From positions 2,542,001-2,606,000 of the forward strand of contig NZ_CP084712.1 in the NCBI RefSeq assembly GCF_023822045.1: DNA of 64,000 nt. Direction: 5' to 3'. The position numbers and the translations under genes were made by a program. The DNA comes from Sphingopyxis sp. USTB-05 (lineage in GTDB: Bacteria; Pseudomonadota; Alphaproteobacteria; Sphingomonadales; Sphingomonadaceae). Each line of letters opens with the position of its first letter. Positions within the stretch are counted from its first letter, which is position 1. Shown here in pieces: positions 54,444-64,000 of the stretch. The notes below the pieces were generated by a model. The model was not told the DNA's origin, did no database searches, and saw only the letters and a program-made list of their open reading frames with translations.

Positions 54444-54593
54444 TTTCCTACATTATCGCGCCGTGCCAGCTATGTGCTTCGGCTCTTTGCAATCGTAATT
54501 TCTTCCCGCAACTTTCCGCACGATGAGGCCCTTCGCATAAAGCGACAAAGGACACAGCTTCGAGCTGAACGTCCGTATATTTTGTCGCTTTAA
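54444..54593 (-). repeat. Composite intergenic repeat, copy 3 (hairpin plus ATAATGTAGGAAA box)
   Basis: Perfect 12-base arms TAAAGCGACAAA (54538-54549) and TTTGTCGCTTTA (54581-54592) enclose 31 bases. On the minus strand the conserved box follows: GCTGGCAC (54470-54463), six bases, ATAATGTAGGAAA (54456-54444). The order and motifs match 33651-33778 on the plus strand. It lies between ppk2 and the J-domain gene, about 70 bases upstream of the latter, and could carry its promoter. Confidence 0.65.
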
Positions 54594-54599
54594 GCTCGA

Positions 54600-55385
54600 T
54601 CAGTCCTTCGGCTTGTAACCGAACGCCTTGCTCGCAAGCTTGACCACCGCGGGGTCGCGCTCGGACGGGGTCATCGGCACCGCGGCTTCCAGCGTCTCGA
54701 TGATATGCGTCAGCGCGGCGATACGCGCGGCCTTCTTGTTATTGCCGTCGATCACTTTCCACGGCGCCCAGCGGGTGTTCGTCTGTGCGAACATCTCTTC
54801 CATCGCGGCGAGATATTCCTTGCGCTTCGACCGGTTGCGATAATCCTCGGTGCCGGTCTTCCAGCGTTTCCAAGGATCGTCGAGGCGCGCGGCGAAGCGC
54901 TCGTCCTGCTCTTGCTGCGTGATATGGATGAAGAGTTTGACGAGGTTCGTGCGGCTGCCGGTCAGCTGCGCTTCGAACTCGTTGATCTCATCATATCCCT
55001 TGCGCCACTCGGCCTCGGTCGCAAAGCCCTCGACGCGCTCGACAAGGACGCGGCCGTACCAGCTACGGTCAAAGATCGAGATTTCGCGATTGCCCGGCAG
55101 CCGTTTCCAGAAGCGCCAGAGGAAGTGGCGCGATCTTTCCTCTTCATTGGGCGCACTGATCGGCCATACCTCGAAATAGCGGGGATCGAGCGACGCGGTC
55201 AGCCGCTGGATGATGCCGCCCTTCCCCGCCGCATCCCAGCCCTCGAACATGACGATGCTGCGCTGCCCGTGGATGATATGCGCGGCCTGCAGCCGTTCGA
55301 GACGATCTTCCAGCGCGGCGAGGTCGTCGGAATAGTCGCCGTCATATTTGGCGCCGGTTTCATAGTCGGACAGGGAAATGCTCAT
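54600..55385 (-). CDS. ppk2: Polyphosphate kinase 2 family protein
   Basis: A 261-residue P-loop kinase that transfers phosphate between polyphosphate and nucleotides. Walker A is in VMFEGWDAAGKGGIIQRLT, the lid and Walker B region in EISIFDRSWYGRVLVERV, and EFEAQLTGSRTNLVKLFIHI with DDPWKRWKTGTEDYRNR follow. The single-domain length suits class I PPK2 (nucleoside diphosphate from polyphosphate). GGAG seven bases upstream supports the ATG at 55385. It is monocistronic. An exopolyphosphatase and probable ppk1 lie 7 kb away. Confidence 0.93.
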   Translation of the reverse strand: MSISLSDYETGAKYDGDYSDDLAALEDRLERLQAAHIIHGQRSIVMFEGWDAAGKGGIIQRLTASLDPRYFEVWPISAPNEEERSRHFLWRFWKRLPGNREISIFDRSWYGRVLVERVEGFATEAEWRKGYDEINEFEAQLTGSRTNLVKLFIHITQQEQDERFAARLDDPWKRWKTGTEDYRNRSKRKEYLAAMEEMFAQTNTRWAPWKVIDGNNKKAARIAALTHIIETLEAAVPMTPSERDPAVVKLASKAFGYKPKD

Positions 55386-55468
55386 ATGCTCTCCGTAGCG
55401 CATGCGGCGCGATCCTACCAAGCATCATCCATCGATGTCATGTTCCGGGACAGGCGCGGCGCGCTTCC

Positions 55469-56407
55469 TTACTCGCGCCCGATCAGGCGCTTGCGCGCTT
55501 CCCAATCGGCCAGCGCGCGGCGGTTGCCTTCGACGCGCTCCAGCGCTTCGGGGATCGCGCTGCCACGCAATCCCTGTCGCTGCGCCTCGCCATACCAGTC
55601 GACCGCCGCATCGAAATCGCGCTGCATCTCGGCGCAAAGGCCAAGGTTGAAAGCAAGCGCAGCGGTCGGCTCGGCGTCGCGGGTCAGCGCGGTCCATGCC
55701 GCGCAGGCGGCCGGCTGGTCACTCTTGGTCAGGCGGACGGCATTTTTGAATGCTGCCTGCGCGGGTTTCGCCAGTCCCTTGGTGCCCTCCTCGACACGGA
55801 CGTCGAGGACATAGTCCCGGGGCGCAAGGTCGCGGCGGATCGCCTTGACGTGATCGCGCTGAACGTCCTCGATATAATCGTCGACCGATCGCGATGCCGC
55901 GCGGTCGGGGCAATAGGTGATCTGGTCGCGGGCATTCAGCGGGCGCGTATAACGGATCGAGCCGTCGGCGATCGCGACAAGCCGCGCGGTGGTTGCGACG
56001 GTGACTGTCCGGCGGCGGCAGCGGATATCGACCTCGGCCTCCTTCAGGCATTTCTTCTTGTCGGCGGGATCGGGTTCGACGCAGCGCTTGCGCTTTTCGG
56101 TAACGGGCGTCTCATCGACGCTGGCGCGCGTCGTGCCGGTGACGAGACCATCGGTCGGTGCCCCCGATTCGGGAGCGATCATGCGATACCAGGGGCGGCC
56201 GCCGAACTGAGCGCCGCCAAGTTCAGCCTCAAGCTGCTGCGCAAGCGCCGCACCATCCTCGCCCTCGAAGCGCTCGACCGACAGGCGAAGCAGGTCATTG
56301 ACGTTCGCGCCGGCCGGTTCGCTGCCAGCGATGGTCAACGTCTCGGCCGCAGCGGGCGTCGCAAAGCAAAGAAGAGCGGCGGCCAGCGCCAATCGCGTGT
56401 CGAACAT
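55469..56407 (-). CDS. Secreted hypothetical protein with TPR-like C-terminus
   Basis: A 312-residue exported protein with signal peptide MFDTRLALAAALLCFATPAAA. The first part includes a region with paired cysteines (KRKRCVEPDPADKKKCLKEAEVDIRCRRRTV in outline), and the last 80 residues are helical with a TPR-like stretch (AALAFNLGLCAEMQRDFDAAVDWYGEAQRQG in part). The middle (YIEDVQRDHVKAIRRDLAPRDYVLDVRV) recalls surface-assembly lipoproteins of the CsgG/LPP20 kind, but I cannot name the family. Likely periplasmic. It stands alone on the minus strand. Confidence 0.65.
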   Translation of the reverse strand: MFDTRLALAAALLCFATPAAAETLTIAGSEPAGANVNDLLRLSVERFEGEDGAALAQQLEAELGGAQFGGRPWYRMIAPESGAPTDGLVTGTTRASVDETPVTEKRKRCVEPDPADKKKCLKEAEVDIRCRRRTVTVATTARLVAIADGSIRYTRPLNARDQITYCPDRAASRSVDDYIEDVQRDHVKAIRRDLAPRDYVLDVRVEEGTKGLAKPAQAAFKNAVRLTKSDQPAACAAWTALTRDAEPTAALAFNLGLCAEMQRDFDAAVDWYGEAQRQGLRGSAIPEALERVEGNRRALADWEARKRLIGRE

Positions 56408-56473
56408 CTCACCCCCGACAACTATCCCTGACCGGGGCTATCGCAGCCACCGGTGCCTGTCAAAGCGGGAAGG

Positions 56474-57346
56474 TCAGAGCAGGTCGGCGAGCAATCCGGC
56501 GACGCGGGCGGGCGCTTCCATCGGGATGAAATGGCTATGCTCGGCCCATAATTCGTCGCGTTCGGCGCCGATCGCGGCGCCAAGGCCGGTCCAAGTCGGG
56601 CTCAGCGAGAAATCCAGCGGACCGCCGCGCTCGCCGGTGGGCGCGCGGATCACTGTCGAGGGCAGCGCAAGATAATGGAGCCACTCGTGCGGACTGGTGC
56701 GCAGCGCATTCTGGTACACCGAGGCTTCCAGCGCCGGCGGACAGGCAAGCTCCAGCCCCTCGCCATTCGAGGCAGGCAGCAGGCCATATGTGCAATAGTC
56801 GGCCAACACCTGCGGATCCCAGTTCGCATAGGGTGGTCGATCGGCGAAGCGCGCGCGCATCTCTTCGGCGCTCGTCCATGCGTTGCGGCGGCGTGCGACG
56901 GGATGCTCGGCGGGGTCGGGAATCGGCTCAGCGGCCTCGCCTTCGTAAAATGCAGGCTCCATGATGACCGGGTCGATCAGCACGAGATGGCGGAACGCCG
57001 CCGGCCGCTGCGACGCGAGCCGGGTCAGGATATAGGCGCCCATGCTGTGGCCGCAGCCGACGATCGGGTGTCCGCCCAGCCCGTCGAGCAATGGCAGCAG
57101 CACATCGGCGGTCGCCGCCCAATTGGCGAGCGTCGTGGGACGGAAACTGCGCCCATGGCCGCGATGGTCGGGGGCGATGACATGCGCCCCGGCCGGCAGC
57201 GCCGCGACCACCTGGTCCCAAAGCCGGGCATGAAAGCCCGTGGCATGGAGCAGCAGCAGCGAAGCGCCCGCACCGCGCTCTCCCCATTCGAACCAGCAGA
57301 TGTCGCCTTCCGGCGTTTCCAGCCGGTGCTCCCGGGGTTCGTTCAC
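56474..57346 (-). CDS. Alpha/beta-fold hydrolase
   Basis: A 290-residue cytoplasmic hydrolase. The nucleophile lies in IVGCGHSMGAYIL, the oxyanion turn in LLLLHATGFHARLWDQV, and the strand-6 to His region ends in EHSHFIPMEAP (His near 274). GAHVIAPDHRGHGRS is typical of the haloperoxidase/epoxide-hydrolase-like branch. Substrate unknown. It begins three bases after the aspS stop and is almost certainly co-transcribed with it. Confidence 0.87.
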   Translation of the reverse strand: MNEPREHRLETPEGDICWFEWGERGAGASLLLLHATGFHARLWDQVVAALPAGAHVIAPDHRGHGRSFRPTTLANWAATADVLLPLLDGLGGHPIVGCGHSMGAYILTRLASQRPAAFRHLVLIDPVIMEPAFYEGEAAEPIPDPAEHPVARRRNAWTSAEEMRARFADRPPYANWDPQVLADYCTYGLLPASNGEGLELACPPALEASVYQNALRTSPHEWLHYLALPSTVIRAPTGERGGPLDFSLSPTWTGLGAAIGAERDELWAEHSHFIPMEAPARVAGLLADLL

Positions 57347-57349
57347 GCC

Positions 57350-59140
57350 TTAGCTCTTCGGGCCGTCGACGAGCCGGATGCTCAGCTCCTTGAGCTGCTT
57401 TTCGCTGACCGGCGCCGGGGCGCCCATCATCAGGTCCTCGGCCTTCTGCGTCATCGGGAAAACGATCACTTCACGGATGTTCGGCTCGTCGGCGAGCAGC
57501 ATCACGATGCGGTCCACGCCCGGTGCCGAACCGCCGTGCGGCGGCGCGCCGAACTTGAACGCGTTGATCATGCCCGCGAAGTTCGTGTCGACATCCTGCT
57601 GGCTGTAACCGGCGATCTCGAACGCCTTGTACATGATGTCGGGGCGGTGATTCCGGATCGCGCCCGACGACAATTCGACGCCGTTGCACACGATGTCGTA
57701 CTGATAGGCCAGGATATCCAGCGGATCCTTGCTCGTCAGCGCGTCCATCTCGCCCTGCGGCATCGAGAAGGGGTTGTGGCTGAAATCGATCTTGCCGGTG
57801 TCCTCGTCGGCCTCGAACATCGGGAAATCGACGATCCAGCAGAATTCGAAGCGGCTCTTGTCGATGAGGTCGAGCTGATCGGCAACGCGAGTGCGAGCAA
57901 GGCCCGCGAGCTTTGCCGCCTTCGCCTCGACGCCCGCGGCAAAGAAGATGCCGTCGTTCGGGCCGAGGCCCATCGCGTCGGCGATCGCCTTCATGCCTTC
58001 CTGGCCATGATTATTGGCGATCGGGCCGCCAAACACCCCGTCCTTCTGGGTTGCGTAGCCGAGGCCCGGGAAACCTTCCGACTGTGCCCAATTGTTCATC
58101 TCGTCGAAGAATTTGCGGCTCTTCTCGTGCGTTTCCGGCGCGGCGACGGCGCGGACGACCTGGCCTTCCTCGACCATCGTCGCAAAGCGGCCAAAGCCCG
58201 ATCCCTTGAAGAAATCGCCGACGTCATGGACCAGCAGCGGATTGCGCAGGTCGGGCTTGTCGCTGCCATATTTCAGCATCGATTCGCGGTACGGAATGCG
58301 CTTGAACGGCAGCGGCGAGACGGTCCGGCCCTTGCCGTCAAAGTCCGCGAACTCCTCGAACACGCCGTGCAGCACGGGTTCGATCGCGTTGAAGACATCA
58401 TCCTGCGTGACGAAGCTCATCTCGAAATCGAGCTGATAGAATTCGCCCGGCGACCGGTCGGCGCGCGCGTCTTCGTCGCGGAAGCAGGGTGCGATCTGGA
58501 AATAGCGGTCGAAGCCCGCGACCATCAGCAATTGCTTGAACATCTGCGGAGCCTGCGGCAGCGCATAGAATTTGCCGGGATGGACACGGCTGGGCACCAG
58601 ATAGTCGCGCGCGCCTTCGGGGCTGCTCGCGGTCAGGATCGGCGTCTGGAATTCGGTGAACCCCTGGTCGATCATCCGGCGGCGCAGCGACGAAATCACG
58701 TTCGAACGCAGCACGATATTCTTGTGCAGGCGCTCGCGGCGCAGATCGAGGAAGCGGTTCGTGAGGCGGATTTCCTCGGGATATTCGGTTTCGCCGAAAA
58801 CGGGCAGCGGCAGGCGGTCCGCGGCCGACTGTACGGTCACCGCGCTCGGATAGATTTCGATCTCGCCGGTCGCCAGCTTGGGGTTGAGCGTCTCGGGCGA
58901 GCGCGCGGCAACCTTGCCGGTGAAGGTCAGAACGGATTCGGGGCCCAAGGCGTTGACCGTGGGATAAAGGTCCGACCCGGTCTCCACGACGATCTGGGTA
59001 ATCCCATAATGGTCGCGAAGATCGACGAACAGAACATTCGCATGCTCGCGCGTGCGATGCACCCAGCCCGAAAGACGGACTTCCTCACCGACGTTGGCGG
59101 CGCGAAGGTCTGCGCATGTGTGGGTGCGATAGGCGTGCAT
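57350..59140 (-). CDS. aspS: Aspartyl-tRNA synthetase
   Basis: A 596-residue class IIb synthetase. N-terminal OB-fold anticodon-binding domain ([32 protein letters not shown]), motif 2 ([30 protein letters not shown]), the bacterial GAD insert, and motif 3 ([27 protein letters not shown]). Length is typical of bacterial AspRS. Because alphaproteobacteria often use GatCAB to make Asn-tRNA, this enzyme may be non-discriminating; the sequence alone does not decide. An alpha/beta hydrolase gene follows three bases downstream. Confidence 0.97.
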   Translation of the reverse strand: MHAYRTHTCADLRAANVGEEVRLSGWVHRTREHANVLFVDLRDHYGITQIVVETGSDLYPTVNALGPESVLTFTGKVAARSPETLNPKLATGEIEIYPSAVTVQSAADRLPLPVFGETEYPEEIRLTNRFLDLRRERLHKNIVLRSNVISSLRRRMIDQGFTEFQTPILTASSPEGARDYLVPSRVHPGKFYALPQAPQMFKQLLMVAGFDRYFQIAPCFRDEDARADRSPGEFYQLDFEMSFVTQDDVFNAIEPVLHGVFEEFADFDGKGRTVSPLPFKRIPYRESMLKYGSDKPDLRNPLLVHDVGDFFKGSGFGRFATMVEEGQVVRAVAAPETHEKSRKFFDEMNNWAQSEGFPGLGYATQKDGVFGGPIANNHGQEGMKAIADAMGLGPNDGIFFAAGVEAKAAKLAGLARTRVADQLDLIDKSRFEFCWIVDFPMFEADEDTGKIDFSHNPFSMPQGEMDALTSKDPLDILAYQYDIVCNGVELSSGAIRNHRPDIMYKAFEIAGYSQQDVDTNFAGMINAFKFGAPPHGGSAPGVDRIVMLLADEPNIREVIVFPMTQKAEDLMMGAPAPVSEKQLKELSIRLVDGPKS

Positions 59141-59245
59141 TATGTTCGTCTTTCAAATGTCCGGGAAGGCGCGCGGGAAAACGCGCCGATATGGCCGCGC
59201 CTAAGGCAATGCGCAGCGCCATTTGTCAAGGGTTGAGGGCGCGAA

Positions 59246-60757
59246 TCAACGGGTCAGGCCAAGGTTATCGAGCACCTCGCTGCCGAACAGCGCGCGGTGC
59301 GCCGGATCGGGAAGCAGCCGGTCGCGCGCGGCACGCCAACGCCGGAAATCCTCGCCATAGTCGGCGGCGACGCGCGCGGCGTCGAGGTGACAGCTTTTTG
59401 CCCAATGGCGGGTAAAGCCGATCCCCTCGGCATCAAGACATTCGACAACGCGGGCGTAAGCGTCGGCGGTGCGCTGGCTGCGCGGGCCGTCGAAATCGAT
59501 CACCGCATTATGCGCAAAACGGGCCGGGGCGAGCAGGCCCTGTGCGCGCTCCATGAAACGTACCGTGATGACCGTAGAGCCGCCATATTTGGCATAGACT
59601 GCGCAGATGCGTTCAAAAGCGCGTGCAAGATCGGCGCGATCGATGGTGACCGACGCGTTGAAAAGGTCGGCGAGCGGCCGATGCGTGTCGAGCCCCTCCC
59701 CCCAACTGCCATATACCGGCGGGTCATCGACGTCGGGCCCGCTGGCATAGCCTTGCTTCATTGCGAATTGCAGCAAGGGTCCGCGCGCCCACGGATAATC
59801 GTTGAGCAATCGGCCGAGCAGACTGAGTGCATCGTAACCTGCGCCGAGTTGCCCGGGCGTGGCGCGTGGATAATCGTCGCGCCATGGCTCGCGGTAAAGG
59901 AAGCGCAGCATCGCCGGCCGCTTGAACGGCTTATAGGGATTGACGATCATCTGGACGAAATCAGGATCCTGATCGAGCGCGTAGGTCTTGGAAAATCGGC
60001 GGAAATCGCCAGCGGTCAGCCAATCGAGCGCGGCGCAATCGACCTTGCGCAGATTCTGGATCGGACGGACGAGGAATTTCGGGACGCTATCGACGACGAG
60101 CGCGGTAACGATCCCGAGCGATCCCACGGGAAGCTGCACCGCGGCGAAAAGCTCATCGTCGCGCACCGCCGTCGAACCCGTCGCGGCGATGAAGGCGTCG
60201 TTCATCACTCCGGCGGCGGGCTCGATCCAGTGGATGCCGCCGGGTGTGACAATCTGTACCGCACGGATATGGTCCTGAATGCCGCCGCGCGCGATCATCG
60301 AACCGTGCGTGCCCGTGGCGGCCGCGCCGGCAAACGTCTGCCCATTGCCTGCGCCGCTGGTCCACAGCGAACGGCCCTGATCCTCGAACTTGTCCGAAAC
60401 CTCGTCGACGAGCGCGCCCGCTTCGATGAGCATCAGCGAACCCGCGTCGATACCGGAACGGACATCGCTGGCGCCGATCCGGAAGCAGCGGTTGAAACGG
60501 CGCGTGTGGAGCAACCAGCTTTGCGAGCTGATATTGACGTTCGACGGCGACCAGCCCGCACCGAGCGGGCGGACGCGGCGCTTGGCCATTTCAGCCTGAG
60601 CGAGCCAGTCCTGCACCGACTTCGCGGCAATCGCGATCTCGTCGCGCCCGCGCTCCGCATCGCCGCTGCGCAGCGCAAAGCGCGTCGCCGCCTCAGAGGT
60701 CCCCGTGCCGTGATAATTTGTCCAGCGGCCCTCGTCGCCCAGTCTGACGATCGGCAT
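59246..60757 (-). CDS. FAD-dependent aldonolactone-oxidase-like protein
   Basis: A 503-residue oxidoreductase of the VAO/PCMH flavoprotein class. FAD-binding: RVRPLGAGWSPSNVN and GAGNGQTFAGAAATGTHGSMIARGG. The C-terminus carries the D-arabinono/L-gulono-lactone oxidase signature HWAKSCHLDAARVAADYG (HWxK) and closes LLPDPAHRALFGSEVLDNLGL. It could oxidise a sugar lactone or polyol. It overlaps the preceding small membrane-protein gene by ATGA, indicating a coupled pair. Open sequence upstream of 60757 on this strand is not part of the gene. Confidence 0.87.
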   Translation of the reverse strand: MPIVRLGDEGRWTNYHGTGTSEAATRFALRSGDAERGRDEIAIAAKSVQDWLAQAEMAKRRVRPLGAGWSPSNVNISSQSWLLHTRRFNRCFRIGASDVRSGIDAGSLMLIEAGALVDEVSDKFEDQGRSLWTSGAGNGQTFAGAAATGTHGSMIARGGIQDHIRAVQIVTPGGIHWIEPAAGVMNDAFIAATGSTAVRDDELFAAVQLPVGSLGIVTALVVDSVPKFLVRPIQNLRKVDCAALDWLTAGDFRRFSKTYALDQDPDFVQMIVNPYKPFKRPAMLRFLYREPWRDDYPRATPGQLGAGYDALSLLGRLLNDYPWARGPLLQFAMKQGYASGPDVDDPPVYGSWGEGLDTHRPLADLFNASVTIDRADLARAFERICAVYAKYGGSTVITVRFMERAQGLLAPARFAHNAVIDFDGPRSQRTADAYARVVECLDAEGIGFTRHWAKSCHLDAARVAADYGEDFRRWRAARDRLLPDPAHRALFGSEVLDNLGLTR

Positions 60758-61086
60758 CAGGCCTCTCCCAGCGGCAGAATGCCGGCATGCGCGCGCCAGG
60801 CGACGGTCACCGGGCGCAGGAAGCCGAAGGTTGCGATCGCGACGAGCATCTGGCGTCGCGTGGCGAACACCCGCACATCGCAGAGCCCGTGATCGGATTC
60901 GGGGGTTACAAAGGGCTGCGCCGCCTGACTGGCGAACCCCCAACCCTTCAGCGTCACCACCATCGATTCCTCGTCGAGCGGTCGCGGATTGGAGATCGAC
61001 AGAAAAATATCCGCCTGCCCCGCGGCATATTGACCGAAAAGCAACGCAAAACCGAGCGCCGCGAGCACCCAACCGAGCCACATCAT
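60757..61086 (-). CDS. Small membrane-anchored protein coupled to the flavin oxidase
   Basis: A 109-residue protein with one N-terminal membrane segment (MMWLGWVLAALGFALLFGQYA), then a polar domain (SISNPRPLDEESMVVTLKGWGF) and a second moderately hydrophobic stretch (RRQMLVAIATFGFLRPVTVAWRA). I do not recognise the family. Its stop overlaps the oxidase start (ATGA), so it may anchor the oxidase or help pass electrons to the membrane. The ATG at 61086 is chosen because codons upstream lie in the divergent promoter region before rnd. Confidence 0.65.
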   Translation of the reverse strand: MMWLGWVLAALGFALLFGQYAAGQADIFLSISNPRPLDEESMVVTLKGWGFASQAAQPFVTPESDHGLCDVRVFATRRQMLVAIATFGFLRPVTVAWRAHAGILPLGEA

Positions 61087-61195
61087 GCCCAAAATCCCTT
61101 CGTCTTTTTCCCCGGCCGGTGTTCCGGCTCCGCAACCCGAAGAGCGCGGGCAATTTTTCCTGCCCGTTCCTCTCAACTAGCTGTATAGGCGCGCT

Positions 61196-62383
61196 ATGCA
61201 AGTCCATCCGTTGATCGAAACCAACGCCGCGCTCGTCGAATTCTGCGACCTCATTCGGAACAGCGATTTCATCGCGGTCGATACCGAATTCATGCGGGAA
61301 AATACTTTCTGGCCAGAGCTTTGCCTGATCCAGGTGGCGGACCGCGACCATGCCGCGGCAATCGATCCGATGGCGCCCGGCATCGATCTGGGGCCCCTGC
61401 TCAACCTGCTCGTCGACAATGAGGATATGCTCAAGGTCTTTCATGCGGGCGGACAGGATGTCGAAATCATCTTCAATCTGACCGGCAAGACGCCGCATCC
61501 GATCTTTGACACACAGATCGGCCAGATGGCGCTCGGTCAGGCCGAACAGGTCGGATATTCGAACCTGGTCGAAGCATGGATCGGGCTTCAGCTCGACAAG
61601 GGTGCACGCTTTACCGACTGGAGCCGCCGTCCGCTCGACAAGCGCCAGATCGACTATGCCGTCGGCGATGTGACACATCTCGCCAAGATTTTCCCGATGA
61701 TGCTCGACAAGCTGATCAAGACCGGCCGCGGCCATTGGCTTGACGAGGAGATGGAAAAGCTCGCCGATCCCGCCAATTACAGCGTCGATCCCGAAAAGGC
61801 GTGGCAGCGAATCAAGGTGCCGACACGCAAGCCCGACGTTCTCGGCCGGCTTCAGGCGCTCGCCGCATGGCGCGAACGCGAAGCGCGGACAAAGAATTTG
61901 CCGCGGGGGCGGATCGTCAAGGATGAGACGCTGGCCGATCTCGCCGCGCATCCGCCGAAAGATCAGGACGGGCTGGGCCGTGTGCGCGGGCTGTCGGCAA
62001 CCTGGCGGACCAACGACATCGGCGGGCGGCTGATGGACGCGATCGCAGGCGCCAAACCGATGTCGAAGGACGACATGCCCGATCGCGCACCGCGCGGCCC
62101 CGGCCTCGGCAAGGAAGGCACTTTGGTCGCCGACCTCCTGAAACTGTTGCTGAAAATCCGGGCGCGTGAACTCAATGTCGCGGCACGGTTGATCGCGCGC
62201 AGCGACGATCTAGAGGCGCTTGCTGCGGGCGCGCGTGAGGGCATCCAGATGATGCAGGGCTGGCGCTACGACGTGTTCGGCCACGCCGCGCTCGACCTTG
62301 TCGAAGGACGGATGGGCTTTGCCGTGAAGAACGGCAAGCTGGTGATGAGCGAGATCGACGCCGCGACCGCGGCCGAGGTTTAA
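61196..62383 (+). CDS. rnd: Ribonuclease D
   Basis: A 395-residue 3'-5' exoribonuclease of the DEDD family, used in tRNA 3' maturation. Exo I: FIAVDTEFMRENTFWPELCLIQVA (Asp, Glu); Exo II: LKVFHAGGQDVEIIF; Exo III: QIDYAVGDVTHL (Tyr, Asp). An HRDC domain follows (RLQALAAWREREARTKNLPRGRIVKDE), and the C-terminus has a second HRDC-like part. It is divergent from the flavin oxidase pair, and its stop overlaps the convergent ppx stop by four bases. Confidence 0.96.
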   Translation: MQVHPLIETNAALVEFCDLIRNSDFIAVDTEFMRENTFWPELCLIQVADRDHAAAIDPMAPGIDLGPLLNLLVDNEDMLKVFHAGGQDVEIIFNLTGKTPHPIFDTQIGQMALGQAEQVGYSNLVEAWIGLQLDKGARFTDWSRRPLDKRQIDYAVGDVTHLAKIFPMMLDKLIKTGRGHWLDEEMEKLADPANYSVDPEKAWQRIKVPTRKPDVLGRLQALAAWREREARTKNLPRGRIVKDETLADLAAHPPKDQDGLGRVRGLSATWRTNDIGGRLMDAIAGAKPMSKDDMPDRAPRGPGLGKEGTLVADLLKLLLKIRARELNVAARLIARSDDLEALAAGAREGIQMMQGWRYDVFGHAALDLVEGRMGFAVKNGKLVMSEIDAATAAEV

Positions 62384-63891
62384 AGCAGCACGAGTTCGGG
62401 TTTGGCGTCGAGCGCCTGCGCGAGGACGCGCAAGCGGCGTTCGACCGATTCGCCGGCCAGATGATGCCAGCCGGCATCGAGGCAAAGCTTCAGCTTGCCG
62501 TCGACCAACGCAATTCCGCTCGCCTTGAGCGGCGCCTCGACCCCGCCCGTCAGGCGCTGTGCGAGGCGGATCGCGAGCCCCCATTGCCGCGCGCGCGCCA
62601 AGCGTTCCGCCGAAACAAGGCTGCCCATGGCAGGGAATTCGGCGTCGGCGCCGCCGAAGCCTGCATAAAGCGCCCGCGCGAGCAGGATACGGCCCGGAAT
62701 GTCGATGCTGCGCCAATTGCCGTGCAGGCCGATTTCGGTGCCGCGCTCGGCCCGGAAATCGGGATTCGCCGACCAGGCGACGTCGCTGAGCAGGCTTGCG
62801 GCGAGACGAACGCGGCTATCGGCCGGGACCTCGTCAGCAAACAACGGCGCGATCCATTCGGCGATCGCGCGGCCGTGCGGTGCGAATCGCGCGAGGCGGC
62901 GTCCTTCGAATTCGGCGGCGACGATCAACGGGTCCTGCGCGCGCGTGTCGGCATCAAGCGCCTGATAGAGCAGCCCTTCGCGAAGGCCTGACGACGACAC
63001 CGTCATTTCTGGAACGTCGAGAATATTGACGAGCGCAGCGAGGAGCGCCGCCGCATCGGGCAGTGCCGCGGCGCGGTTCGATGCCATTCCGGGGATCTCG
63101 CGCAACTCTTCAAAGGTCAGGCGCTTCGACGCCCGAATCAGGCGGCGGAGCGCGCTTCGCGGGAGTGTATGCTGGTCGAGCACCGCCAGCGGATCGCGCG
63201 TGAGTTCGAGATCGAGGCGCGACAGCGCGCGCCACGAACCACCGACGAGATAAAGCGGCTGCCCGGTCAGGCCGTCGGGCCAGCCGGCGGCGCGAAGCAT
63301 CTTGCGAACGGCGCGCTCGAATGCCTGCTCGCCATCCTTGCGCAGCGCGGGCAAGCGCAGCACGCCGAGTGGGAAGGACGCGCGGCGGCCGACCTGACCG
63401 TTCGACACCTCGGCAAGTTCAAGGCTGCCGCCGCCAAGATCGACGGCGATGCCATGTGCGTCGGGGATCGCCGCCAGCACGCCGTGCCCCGCCGCCTCGG
63501 CCTCTTCCTCGCCGGAAAGCAGCCGGATCGCGAGCCCCGCCTCGGCAGCAGCCTTGATAAACTCCGGACCATTGACCGCGTCGCGTACCGCGGCCGTGGC
63601 GACGCATTGGACGTCCTTCACATCCATATGCTTTGCGAGCAGCGCATAGCGACGGAGCGCGACGAGGCCGCGTTCGGCGTCTTCGGGCGCGATGCGCCCA
63701 TCGACGGCGAGGCCGCGGCCAAGACCCGCTGCGACCTTTTCGTTGAAGATCACCGCGGGCGCGCGCGCCGGTCCCTCATAGACGACGATGCGTACCGAGT
63801 TGGAACCGATATCGATGACCGCAGAGCGGTGGACCGCCTGTTTGGATGTACGCAGCAAGCCCAAGTCTATTTTCTCAATCTTCGCGCACAT
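62380..63891 (-). CDS. ppx: Exopolyphosphatase (Ppx/GppA family)
   Basis: A 503-residue protein of the actin-like ASKHA fold: phosphate-1 motif [17 protein letters not shown], phosphate-2 [15 protein letters not shown], and [14 protein letters not shown]. It releases phosphate from polyphosphate or acts on pppGpp; the two activities cannot be separated by sequence. The ATG at 63891 overlaps the end of the upstream gene by 17 bases; a TTG at 63900 is possible. Placement directly after a probable ppk1 supports exopolyphosphatase. Confidence 0.93.
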   Translation of the reverse strand: MCAKIEKIDLGLLRTSKQAVHRSAVIDIGSNSVRIVVYEGPARAPAVIFNEKVAAGLGRGLAVDGRIAPEDAERGLVALRRYALLAKHMDVKDVQCVATAAVRDAVNGPEFIKAAAEAGLAIRLLSGEEEAEAAGHGVLAAIPDAHGIAVDLGGGSLELAEVSNGQVGRRASFPLGVLRLPALRKDGEQAFERAVRKMLRAAGWPDGLTGQPLYLVGGSWRALSRLDLELTRDPLAVLDQHTLPRSALRRLIRASKRLTFEELREIPGMASNRAAALPDAAALLAALVNILDVPEMTVSSSGLREGLLYQALDADTRAQDPLIVAAEFEGRRLARFAPHGRAIAEWIAPLFADEVPADSRVRLAASLLSDVAWSANPDFRAERGTEIGLHGNWRSIDIPGRILLARALYAGFGGADAEFPAMGSLVSAERLARARQWGLAIRLAQRLTGGVEAPLKASGIALVDGKLKLCLDAGWHHLAGESVERRLRVLAQALDAKPELVLL

Positions 63892-64000
63892 TGAAAGCAA
63901 GTGTCGGGACGTCCTGGCGCTTGTGAAGCGCCGTTCCGCGGCCCGACAACGACGGGTTGTTCATGAAATAATGATGAAGGTTGAAGGGCTTGTCGCCCGG
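63875..64000 (-). CDS. ppk: C-terminal end of an upstream gene, probably polyphosphate kinase 1
   Basis: The minus-strand frame is open at the window edge and ends with TGA at 63875. It reads [20 protein letters not shown] then [14 protein letters not shown]. The [12 protein letters not shown] ending resembles my memory of alphaproteobacterial PPK1 tails, and ppk1-ppx is a common operon. The end overlaps ppx by 17 bases. Only 41 residues are present, so the assignment rests on context and this tail. Confidence 0.62.
   Translation of the reverse strand, partial: PGDKPFNLHHYFMNNPSLSGRGTALHKRQDVPTLAFNVRED

Noticed and set aside
56675..59236. An 853-codon open frame antisense to aspS and the alpha/beta hydrolase
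   Set aside because: It is a by-product of high G+C codon bias opposite two well-supported genes. The translation is Arg/Ala/Asp-rich without domains or a ribosome site.

Overview
The window is a high-G+C chromosomal segment of an alphaproteobacterium, most likely a sphingomonad close to Sphingopyxis. The genus is inferred from gene content and style and was not checked by a search. Support for an alphaproteobacterium includes GAAC-N7-GAAC LexA boxes upstream of uvrA and (one mismatch) dinB, two GGAAC-N16-CGTT promoters of the EcfG general-stress type, and UrcA, DUF1328 and DUF6151-like proteins. Genes are densely packed. Several families of palindromic repeats fill many of the gaps between transcription units.

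Layout. 1-13.3 kb: the end of an S9 peptidase, a cupin, valS with a coupled secreted protein and a MATE exporter, a LytS/LytTR pair, small secreted proteins, a BCCT transporter and an M13 metallopeptidase. 13.4-21.4 kb: LexA-controlled uvrA, a GH5 glycoside hydrolase, DoxX, a saccharopine-dehydrogenase-like protein and a thioesterase. 21.5-27.2 kb: an OmpR/EnvZ-type pair, an EF-hand protein, a lipoprotein esterase, DUF1328 under an EcfG-type promoter, a probable EcfG-driven small RNA, FKBP and a Rap1a/Tai-like protein. 27.3-29.6 kb: a 2.2-kb element at the 3' end of tRNA-Gly(TCC), bounded by an 18-bp direct repeat. Its only gene joins a decapitated tyrosine integrase in frame to a HEPN-like domain. 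29.6-34.4 kb: dinB, prfC and secreted proteins. 34.4-38.7 kb: an orphan ParA, a ribbon-helix-helix partner and two SPOR proteins. 38.8-41.4 kb: a subclass B3-like metallo-beta-lactamase divergent from a LysR regulator, and a SnoaL-like protein behind two operator palindromes. 41.5-51.5 kb: serB and miaA with overlapping divergent start codons, then ilvB-ilvN-ilvC (branched-chain amino acids) and bioF-bioD-bioA (biotin). 51.6-64 kb: an outer-membrane transporter-like protein, mtgA, a J-domain protein, ppk2, aspS, an aldonolactone-oxidase-like flavoprotein, rnd, ppx and the end of a probable ppk1.

Most of the window is core housekeeping. The most unusual parts are the integrase-HEPN mini-element, the candidate EcfG-dependent small RNA near 25.7 kb, the beta-lactamase with Glu in place of the first zinc histidine, and a composite intergenic repeat shared by the 33.7-kb and 54.5-kb gaps.
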